27,532 nt of DNA. Source: a virus. The DNA lies in the IMG/VR virus record IMGVR_UViG_3300042691_043753, positions 1-27,532 of that record; one strand, 5' to 3'. The translations under genes were made by a program, and so were the position numbers. Shown in pieces: positions 1 through 7,296 of this stretch. The stretch's first letter is position 1, and each line of letters begins with the position of its first letter. A model generated the notes under the pieces. It made no database searches. It saw nothing but the letters and a program-made list of their open reading frames with translations, and was not told the DNA's origin.

Positions 1-1768
1 CTAAAGAATATAAACCTGAAGTGATTGTTGTATTAGGTAGTTCGGTAAATATAAGATTATTGCTACCACTATAATATAACGTTCCTGTTGTTAAACTATC
101 TGAATCAGAAAACACAGGTATATAACCACTAACACCTGATCCATCAATAACTTTTTTACCACTTAATGGAGATAAATCAATTATACTATTTATATATTCT
201 GAAGTTATATATATTGTATCAGAGAATTCTGAAACAACTTCATCAGTATTAATTGCGCGTACTTTAACAAAATAATTATTATCTTGATTTACTGGAAATA
301 TAAAACTTGGATCTATTGTACAATAAGTAAAATCAGCAAATCCAGTTATTCTTTTTGCTATTTGTATACCTGTTGCAAAAGATTCAAAATTATTAAAACC
401 TGTATTATTGATAGAGTATGTTGGAATATATCTACTATCAGAATAAGTTCCAGTATAAATAGTCTCACTATAATATCCGCCCGAAGGCAAAAACTGGAAT
501 TGATTATCACCAGTATAATTGTAGCATAAGAATATTTCATTATTATTTGATTGACCTGAAGGTATTCTTATTTCAGTTATATAATTTAAACCACTATTAT
601 ATTGTGGATACAAACCAGTTGGATACGATCCAAAATTATCTACATAAATTGTATGATCCGGCCATTGAATTCCAGAAGCACCATAATTAGAAAAAATTGA
701 ACCCGTAGTAAATAAACCCGTTCCAGTTCCTGCAACTAAAGATATTATCTTTTCTAAAGATCTATTTTGTAAGAAGTAATCATATTTTATTTTATTCTTA
801 CCACTTTGCTCTACTAAAATATGAAAATTACAATCTTGCGCTTCTGTTGTTTTATTCCATTTGATAAAAGCGTTTAAGCATAAATCTTTTGATGAAATAT
901 CATACTCATATAAAACATAACCTGTAATATTTTCGATTTTTTCTGGCAATAAATCAATATCATATGACGGCGACTTAATACCTGAAGATGTTATTATTTG
1001 ACCTGTTGAAAAATGAGTATAGGGTAAAATATGAACATAATAAGGCTGTCTAACAGCATTATCTGTTTGCAAGCTTGAATTATTATCAAGATTGAATAAA
1101 TCTGGAATTATGACAGAATCAAAATTTGGATATAGATATGTATTTGTATATAAATAATTACCACTAGCTAAATTAAAATTTCCTTCATGCGTGACAAAAA
1201 TATCAATATTTTTTAAAGAATCTCTATCACCTATAGCAAGAGAAATAATTGTATCTGTATCAATTATGATATCTGAAATATTTAGAGAAGAAGAGGCAAA
1301 ATTTATCAAAGCAATACCTGTATCAAAAAGACCGCTTTTACTAATTGAAACAATATCTATAAAAAAAGTATTTAAATTACCAATATTTGATTGACCAGTT
1401 ATTGATGAAAATATCCCAGATATTTCATTAACAGTTTTAGAATATTTAGTTGTAGATAATACAATAGGATCTTGATATATAAAATTTCTATCGCTATCAT
1501 AATAATTTATCAAAAAACCAGAAAATCCATCATCAAGAATATTTCCTGAAAGCAAATTATTGTTTATTGGTTTTTGTATTTGCCAAGATAAAGATATACT
1601 ATCTTGTTTTATATTTCCACTAACTAAATTTATATTTGGATTTAATCCAAAAATAGATGCATTGTTAGAATAATCAGCAGAAGATAATGAATTATTAAAA
1701 ACTAATGAAACGTTCTTTATCAAGAACGGGTCAGCATAGTTCACTTCAATATTATCGATAAAAGCCAT
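1..1768 (-). CDS. Tail fibre / tip protein, 3' end outside window
   Basis: Open from an ATG at 1768 to the window edge without a stop (589 residues seen, frame intact at position 2). It starts 8 nt after the stop of the J-like gene and has the GTGTAAA leader motif. The protein is rich in Ser, Asn, Ile, Thr and Gly and looks all-beta. Residues about 460-515 end in a fibronectin-III-like pattern (YFVKVRAINTDEVVSEFSD). Residues about 535-575 (GSGVSGYIPVFSDSDSL...) resemble the phrase that opens the shaft of many phage fibres, usually followed by GIG-type repeats. This suggests the shaft and C-terminal head lie outside the window. Because it directly follows J and repeats fibronectin-like folds, it may take over the role of the J C-terminus in receptor binding. 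The exact receptor role is inferred. Confidence 0.75.
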   Translation of the reverse strand, partial: MAFIDNIEVNYADPFLIKNVSLVFNNSLSSADYSNNASIFGLNPNINLVSGNIKQDSISLSWQIQKPINNNLLSGNILDDGFSGFLINYYDSDRNFIYQDPIVLSTTKYSKTVNEISGIFSSITGQSNIGNLNTFFIDIVSISKSGLFDTGIALINFASSSLNISDIIIDTDTIISLAIGDRDSLKNIDIFVTHEGNFNLASGNYLYTNTYLYPNFDSVIIPDLFNLDNNSSLQTDNAVRQPYYVHILPYTHFSTGQIITSSGIKSPSYDIDLLPEKIENITGYVLYEYDISSKDLCLNAFIKWNKTTEAQDCNFHILVEQSGKNKIKYDYFLQNRSLEKIISLVAGTGTGLFTTGSIFSNYGASGIQWPDHTIYVDNFGSYPTGLYPQYNSGLNYITEIRIPSGQSNNNEIFLCYNYTGDNQFQFLPSGGYYSETIYTGTYSDSRYIPTYSINNTGFNNFESFATGIQIAKRITGFADFTYCTIDPSFIFPVNQDNNYFVKVRAINTDEVVSEFSDTIYITSEYINSIIDLSPLSGKKVIDGSGVSGYIPVFSDSDSLTTGTLYYSGSNNLIFTELPNTTITSGLYSL

Positions 1769-1782
1769 AAATTATTTTACAC
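1769..1782 (-). promoter_or_regulatory. GTGTAAA leader motif before the terminal fibre gene
   Basis: GTGTAAA, then ATAATTT, then the ATG at 1768. It overlaps the end of the J-like gene, whose last codons plus stop (ATT AAT GTG TAA) form part of the motif. Confidence 0.45.
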
Positions 1783-4700
1783 ATTAATTATTTTATCGTT
1801 AGAATCAAATGCATAAAAATCAACTGTAGTTTTATAACTAGCGTTTCCTAATTGAGTCTCACCCAAAAAGACTGTTATAGTTTGTTGTTTATTATTATAA
1901 ACATTGAAAGTGAGAGATTTGCCATTTCTATTTATAATACACATTAGACCAGAAAGAAAAGCAATACCCCTTGAAATCAATAAAATATCAAACAAAGATT
2001 CAAAATCAATTGTCATATATTCATATTTATTATTCAAATAATCTCCATTTAATGTTTCTCCTTCTATCAGAAAACTAAAATCAAAATCTCTAGAAACAGC
2101 ACCGACATAATTTATTGTACTTATAGAAAGGCAACTAGATATCTCGGAACTAGAAAAAAGTTCATTTATATTTTTCTCAGAAGAAAATACAATTTGTTTT
2201 TCTTTATTTTGATTCTTATCAATATATTGATTTTTTTCTATTATATCAAATTTTTCCTGTTGATATCTCATTGCTGAAACAGCATATTCATTTGAAGAAA
2301 CTTCATTTATACTTATTATTTTGAACAAATCATATTCAGAATCAGTATCATTTATATAAATTGAAAAAGTTGATCCTGATCTTAATTTTGAATATTGACC
2401 ATATATATTATCTGGAAAATGAGTCAAATATAAATCAGTAATAGAAGCGTAAGCTCCATTCAAAGCAACAACACCATACAATTTATCACCAACTGTTCTT
2501 TGTGTAGAAGCTAATAACTCATTATTTCTATAATATCTTATATACTGAGAATCATAAGTTATCTTAAAAATATCTGAAATACTCACTACACCAGTAGCTG
2601 AATAAACACTAGAACCATTGCTTTCTATAACAAAATCAGAACCATTAAATCTAAAACGATATGTTATATCCGTATAACTAGTATTTATATCATTTACCTC
2701 AGATAAACCAATTGATGTTTGACTTGAAACATCGCCAACTTTGAATGAAATTTGACAATTATCTATAAAATATTGATTCGAAAATGCTTTTTTATTCCAA
2801 GCAGCTGATAAAGATGAATCGGCTGATAAAATTTTATTATTATTTGAACTAATAATACCCGCAACAATCTGCCAAGAAAAATATCTTTCACTAATGATTT
2901 TTAATCTTAAATTAGCATTATCGATTTCATAAATAGAAAAATTCAGTTCAGAAGGCTTGTTATTAATAACAGAAAATATTTTTATATTTTTACCCAAATA
3001 GTTCTCAGGAACTTCCCTATCAATATAAATATAATTATCTTTGAAATCTAAATTAATTATTTTACCATAAATAACAGAAGCGTTTTTAAGAGTATCAGAT
3101 ATTCTTATAACATTTCCAATTTGTAATAATGTCGCTTCTATACCTGTAGAAAAACCAACAACTTCAGATTCTAATTTACCCGTAGCCAAATACCATTTAC
3201 CAATTCTTTGCGCTTCTGATCTGCTTGTTGTACCAAAACTCAAAACCTCTTTTTCAATGATACCAAATTTTCTTATCAATTCCTGATCTTCAACATAAAC
3301 TATTTTATCTTTAAATTTATCATATTTATCTAAATAAGGAACTTTAACTACAGAAAAACTTGTATTTAAGTCTGAAGAAGCATATGTAAACAAACCATCT
3401 TTCACATTTGAATTAGAAAAAATATAAACAGGACTCTGCAAAACATCAGAAGTCAAACTAAGTAAACCATTTTTAAAATAAAAAATTCCTCTGAAAATAG
3501 AAGATAAATCAGTCAAAGTTTTTAAACCTTCGTTTTGGTTATTTATAATAACATTACAGGAAAAACGAGGTTCTAAAAATTCTGAAAAATCATCATGTTT
3601 AGCTACACAATAACCACTTTCGACGTTCAACGAAGCCGGAAATATTTTTCTACTCATATACAATCTACTAATTTCAGTATCATTAGAAAAATACGATAAA
3701 CCCAAAGATGGATCACCGATAAAATATTTTAAAATATACAGTTTTATTTTATTTTCAACATTTGCATTTGGATTTATTTGCAAATAATCATTCAACGCTA
3801 AAAAAAGATCGCCCTGCAAATCTTGCTCCAAAACTTTCCTAGGTCCAAAATCATTACATAATTTTATCTTAACTATATTTCCAAAAAAGCTAACTGAGCA
3901 AATAACTTTTTTATAATTATAAGCGATTTCTTCCCCCAAATTATTTTTTATATCATATAAATAGATTATAGAACCAATTGGATATCTTTCTTGTATTTCT
4001 GAAATACTCAATGAAGTAGTAAAACTAATTGTATTATAATCCGCTTGACCATATTGCAATGTATTATCAAAAGTAAATGAAACTGAAGAAAATTTTGTTC
4101 TTGAGTTTGTTTTTATTAATTCGTCACAATATTTTGATAAAGTCAAAAACTGCCATTTATCTAAATCCGTTTCATTTATTTGACCCCTAGCCATTCCATA
4201 CCGACCATTCGAACATAAATCATAAAAAATCCAAGCTGGATTATTAGTCCATTTTAAACTTTTATTAAAATTTCCTGACCAATTATCAATATATTCTCTA
4301 GCTTCTGCATCATAATTATCAGGAACTCGAATTTTTAATAATTTGCAATCATATGATCTAGTTGGAATAGAATTAAAATGTCTAGAACTAATTGTATTAT
4401 AAGTAACAGCTGAATACGGAAAAGAAAAAGGATATTTTATATATTCTACGACAGAATCTAAAGAAATACTTCTGAATTGATTCGTTGATGAAAGCACAGA
4501 TCCCCTTACACTATAAACATTTATTATAATAGAAGGAAATGGATCAACAGTTTTGTCTATTGATTCAACTTCTATTTTAAATGGAAGTATAATTGCTCCA
4601 CCTTTAGCTACAAATACACCATTGAAATATAAATAATAGTCAACACCTGTTGACAAATTTTGAGCTTGAATAACAAAACTTACCGCACCGCCAACAACGT

Positions 4701-5292
4701 TATTATTATCAATATTATATAAATTATCCAAACTAATATTAAAATCAAATTCTTCTGAGTACTTATTGCTAATAGGATGACTTACTACTGTTGAAAAATT
4801 TTTCTTTTTTTTGTTTATCTCGTTTATAGAACCAGCAATATTAGATAAAGAAGAAAATGTCGAAATATCAAAGCCTATTTTTCCTCCAGAATAGATAGTG
4901 GGATCGTTTAATTTATTTTGTTGAACGATAGCAGATGGAATATCATATATTCTTGTTTTATATTCATAAATAGCTTGAGAATAAAGAGAAACATTTTTAG
5001 TTTGTTCGCCAAACGAAGCTAAAAAAGAGTTTTGAGAAAAATTATATAAATTACTTTTCGGATCTATAACTGGTGTATCATTATAATATACGCCTTGACC
5101 TATAGTTGTAGCATTATTTATATTAACATAATTAACTGTTTGACCATCATAATTCACAAATCCTTCAATTGGTCCTTCACATAAAACATCAATTGAATTG
5201 TAAAAAGATTCCGTTTCAAAAGACGGATCATTTTGTCCTTGTGAATTTGATTTTAAAAAATCACTAATATTAGTATCAAGATAAATTCTCAT
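1777..5292 (-). CDS. Tail tip host-specificity protein, lambda gpJ-like
   Basis: A 1171-residue protein, about the length of lambda gpJ. Near residues 30-50 it has the J-type opening (SIDVLCEGPIEGFV). Around residues 300-400 it has the conserved block with RVPDNYDAEAREYIDNWSG, then NNPAWIFYDLCSNGRYGM and DKWQFLTLSKYCDELI, which is diagnostic for the family. The tail-tip hub region continues to about residue 790 (LQIGNVIRISDTLKNASV). Residues about 822-960 hold an inserted jelly-roll/SPRY-like lectin domain (AWNKKAF...ITYDSQYIRYYRNNELLAS). After that only about 200 residues remain, so the long fibre part typical of J is short here and probably supplied by the next gene. It starts 9 nt after the I gene; no Shine-Dalgarno is visible (TTATTTAAA before ATG). 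Confidence 0.9.
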   Translation of the reverse strand: MRIYLDTNISDFLKSNSQGQNDPSFETESFYNSIDVLCEGPIEGFVNYDGQTVNYVNINNATTIGQGVYYNDTPVIDPKSNLYNFSQNSFLASFGEQTKNVSLYSQAIYEYKTRIYDIPSAIVQQNKLNDPTIYSGGKIGFDISTFSSLSNIAGSINEINKKKKNFSTVVSHPISNKYSEEFDFNISLDNLYNIDNNNVVGGAVSFVIQAQNLSTGVDYYLYFNGVFVAKGGAIILPFKIEVESIDKTVDPFPSIIINVYSVRGSVLSSTNQFRSISLDSVVEYIKYPFSFPYSAVTYNTISSRHFNSIPTRSYDCKLLKIRVPDNYDAEAREYIDNWSGNFNKSLKWTNNPAWIFYDLCSNGRYGMARGQINETDLDKWQFLTLSKYCDELIKTNSRTKFSSVSFTFDNTLQYGQADYNTISFTTSLSISEIQERYPIGSIIYLYDIKNNLGEEIAYNYKKVICSVSFFGNIVKIKLCNDFGPRKVLEQDLQGDLFLALNDYLQINPNANVENKIKLYILKYFIGDPSLGLSYFSNDTEISRLYMSRKIFPASLNVESGYCVAKHDDFSEFLEPRFSCNVIINNQNEGLKTLTDLSSIFRGIFYFKNGLLSLTSDVLQSPVYIFSNSNVKDGLFTYASSDLNTSFSVVKVPYLDKYDKFKDKIVYVEDQELIRKFGIIEKEVLSFGTTSRSEAQRIGKWYLATGKLESEVVGFSTGIEATLLQIGNVIRISDTLKNASVIYGKIINLDFKDNYIYIDREVPENYLGKNIKIFSVINNKPSELNFSIYEIDNANLRLKIISERYFSWQIVAGIISSNNNKILSADSSLSAAWNKKAFSNQYFIDNCQISFKVGDVSSQTSIGLSEVNDINTSYTDITYRFRFNGSDFVIESNGSSVYSATGVVSISDIFKITYDSQYIRYYRNNELLASTQRTVGDKLYGVVALNGAYASITDLYLTHFPDNIYGQYSKLRSGSTFSIYINDTDSEYDLFKIISINEVSSNEYAVSAMRYQQEKFDIIEKNQYIDKNQNKEKQIVFSSEKNINELFSSSEISSCLSISTINYVGAVSRDFDFSFLIEGETLNGDYLNNKYEYMTIDFESLFDILLISRGIAFLSGLMCIINRNGKSLTFNVYNNKQQTITVFLGETQLGNASYKTTVDFYAFDSNDKIINV

Positions 5293-5301
5293 TTTAAATA
5301 A

Positions 5302-5862
5302 TTATGGAGCACCTTCAGCTAAGATTTTTTCTCGTAAAATTAGATTTTCTTGAGCAGTTCTTTTATCATTTGCATACATTGCAAAAGAAATTGAATTTCC
5401 AACTACAACTGAGCCTATTCTTAATCGACCATAAGCTAAAGGAACAGGAACATTTCTAAAAGTTACGTTTTCATAATTACTAAATAATCTCGATACTGTT
5501 TTTATATCTATAGGAGACTGAGGAGACAATAGCTTAGTTATCAACATTTGAATTCCAGTAGATATAGCTAATAAAACTAAACCTATTAATATTTGTTCAG
5601 CAGCGCCGATTACTAAAGGAGCTACAACTACTTTTGAATTTTTCTTTAATATTGGAGAGTTCAAATACTCTGGAGCCACAATAACATCATCTACATATAT
5701 AATAAAATGACTAATATATTCATTAAGCAAACCTAATGTTGAAACTAATTTATTACTATTAGCTTCGATAGCTTGAAAAATTTCAATAACAGAAGAAACA
5801 TTTAAATTCCATTCTGTATCGATAAAATTTTCAAAGACTCCATGTAATTTTACATTAACCAT
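5302..5862 (-). CDS. Tail tip assembly protein, lambda gpI-like
   Basis: 186 residues. The N-terminal half reads like the small ubiquitin-like fold of the lambda gpI family (VKLHGVFENFIDTEWNLNV, then a Val-Val-Ala-Pro-Leu-Val-Ile-Gly-Ala-Ala segment at about 78-90). A hydrophobic helix follows at about 88-112 (ILIGLVLLAISTGIQMLI), and then the family's NVPVPLAYGRLRIGSVVVG near residues 138-156. In lambda, gpI acts in tip assembly with K, L and J, and the same gene order holds here (L, K, I, J). It starts 4 nt after the stop of the K gene and is preceded by the GTGTAAA motif instead of a Shine-Dalgarno. Confidence 0.85.
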   Translation of the reverse strand: MVNVKLHGVFENFIDTEWNLNVSSVIEIFQAIEANSNKLVSTLGLLNEYISHFIIYVDDVIVAPEYLNSPILKKNSKVVVAPLVIGAAEQILIGLVLLAISTGIQMLITKLLSPQSPIDIKTVSRLFSNYENVTFRNVPVPLAYGRLRIGSVVVGNSISFAMYANDKRTAQENLILREKILAEGAP

Positions 5863-5876
5863 ATTTTTATTTACAC
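5863..5876 (-). promoter_or_regulatory. GTGTAAA leader motif before the I gene
   Basis: GTGTAAA, then TAAAAAT, then the ATG at 5862. It overlaps the last codons and stop of the K gene. No Shine-Dalgarno is present. Confidence 0.4.
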
Positions 5877-6199
5877 TTCATTTCAAGCATTTCATCTGTA
5901 TCTAAATTATAAAGCAACATATTCATATTATGATATTTCTGATGGAAAACATCTAAATCAGAAAAAGAGGAATTAGAAAAATGACTATGAAAAAAGTATA
6001 ATATTTTATATTTATTTTTAATCTTTAGATAATCAAGCGGAGAAACTAAAAAATAATTTTTTTTATCTGGATGTTTATTTTCAACAGGCAAAAAAAGTAA
6101 AGAATGATCTGATTCTACTATAAAACCACAGCTTTCAGAATCTAAATTACTGTTCGAATATTTTTTTATATCAGAAATAATTTTATTGTTTATTATCAT
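5867..6199 (-). CDS. JAB/MPN metalloprotease-like tail protein, gpK N-domain only
   Basis: About 110 residues from the ATG at 6199. The frame is open up to an ATG at 6250, but that would overlap the L gene by 68 nt, whereas 6199 overlaps by 17 nt and begins just before the JAB fold. Metal and catalytic residues of the JAMM motif are visible, numbered from 6199: E22 (ESCGF), H71-S-H73, S80 and D83. The loop is H73-x6-S-x2-D, one residue shorter than the usual x7. In lambda, gpK joins this domain to an NlpC/P60 peptidoglycan peptidase. Here the protein ends right after the JAB domain, and no NlpC/P60 gene is seen in the window. Its position between L and I supports the assignment. The likely role is tail tip maturation or assembly. 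Confidence 0.8.
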   Translation of the reverse strand: MIINNKIISDIKKYSNSNLDSESCGFIVESDHSLLFLPVENKHPDKKNYFLVSPLDYLKIKNKYKILYFFHSHFSNSSFSDLDVFHQKYHNMNMLLYNLDTDEMLEMKCK

Positions 6200-7295
6200 A
6201 TGGATATGTAGATGGAAAAGCTCCAAACGGAAGAGCTTTATTCTCTTCATTTAATACAACATAATCTTCGAATCTCAATAAGCAACCGCGCAATGTTTTT
6301 GAGCATTGATCTTGTTTCCAAACATCTGTATTTAAATCTGGCTTTTTATTTATAGAATGAGAGTCTACACAAACATAAAAAGTTTTTTGTTTATTATTAG
6401 TACTTAATATAAAATTATTCTTTAAATCGCTCGGAACATTTGGAATATAATCTAAATATACAAAATCTCCAGAAACATAGACACCAGTTTTATTCCATCT
6501 TCCTTTATAATTCAAACCAGTTAATCCATAAGTTTCACTACGTAATGTTGATTTATAATTAGCTAAAAATACTTTATCATTTTCATCTGCTATAGGTACT
6601 CCAACATCATAATAATCCCCCCATACTTTTTCGAACCACCAAGAACTATTTAATAAACCTTTATTGTTTTTCATAAAATTACTTGCATCATTTTTTAGGC
6701 TTGCCGAAAGCGTATCTAAACCATCAGTAATTGATGGACCTAAATAATCTGGAGTACTACCATAATTACAGCCGCAACCTCTATAACACCAAGAACAAGT
6801 ATCATTTGTTACTTTTCTAGCTGGTATATTGATATTTTGAATATCTACTTTTGTAGCTAGTTCTAACTCGATAAATTCTTTATTCTCAGATTTTTTTAAA
6901 TTTATCAAAAATTTATCATATGCAATATAAGTTCTAAAATTAGATGCACCATATGGATTTATACCATCTGTAAAATTAGAAGAGTCTAAATCTTTACCTA
7001 AAACTTTTTTACGAATAAAACTCTTTCCAATTAAATCATTTCGATCTTTAAGTACATAAGATAAATAATTATTAATATTGGCTATTTTTAAAGTAGGTTT
7101 TGACTGCTTTCCATCAGATGAAGATTGTAGATTTGAAAGTTCAGAAGGAATAAAAATATATTCTTGATTTTGGAAAAATATATTTTTTGAAAAATTTTTA
7201 GAACCATGAAATCGTAAATAACCTTCTGTAGATTCTAATTCTAATTCATACAAATCAAAAATAACATAATTATCTAATTTAAAAAAAGTGTTCAT
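6183..7295 (-). CDS. Minor tail protein, lambda gpL-like, with Fe-S cysteines and an insertion
   Basis: 370 residues, well above the roughly 230 of lambda gpL. Family features in order: an N-terminal FDLYELEL strand; PTLKIANINNYLSYVLKDRN (residues about 69-88); LIGKSFIRKKVLGKDLD (about 89-105); NIPARKVTNDTCSWCYRGCG (about 156-175); and a C-terminal CSKTLRGC block. The four cysteines expected to bind the gpL iron-sulfur cluster are C167, C176, C331 and C338, with spacings C-x8-C and C-x6-C. The about 150 residues between the pairs are an insertion. Its second half (about 262-329: YKGRW...GVYVSGDFVYLDY...TFYVCVDSH...W) looks like a small CBM5/12-type carbohydrate-binding module. It follows the 996-residue gene after 1 nt. 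AGGA lies 10 nt before the ATG, a weak Shine-Dalgarno at best. Confidence 0.85.
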   Translation of the reverse strand: MNTFFKLDNYVIFDLYELELESTEGYLRFHGSKNFSKNIFFQNQEYIFIPSELSNLQSSSDGKQSKPTLKIANINNYLSYVLKDRNDLIGKSFIRKKVLGKDLDSSNFTDGINPYGASNFRTYIAYDKFLINLKKSENKEFIELELATKVDIQNINIPARKVTNDTCSWCYRGCGCNYGSTPDYLGPSITDGLDTLSASLKNDASNFMKNNKGLLNSSWWFEKVWGDYYDVGVPIADENDKVFLANYKSTLRSETYGLTGLNYKGRWNKTGVYVSGDFVYLDYIPNVPSDLKNNFILSTNNKQKTFYVCVDSHSINKKPDLNTDVWKQDQCSKTLRGCLLRFEDYVVLNEENKALPFGAFPSTYPYDNKQ

Positions 7296-7296
7296 A

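Noticed and set aside
284-529. Short plus-strand reading frames opposite the fibre and tail genes (also near 1191, 8543, 9456, 16978, 20626 and 23377)
   Set aside because: They are antisense to strongly supported genes, show low-complexity or Cys/Ile-rich composition, and have no start signals.
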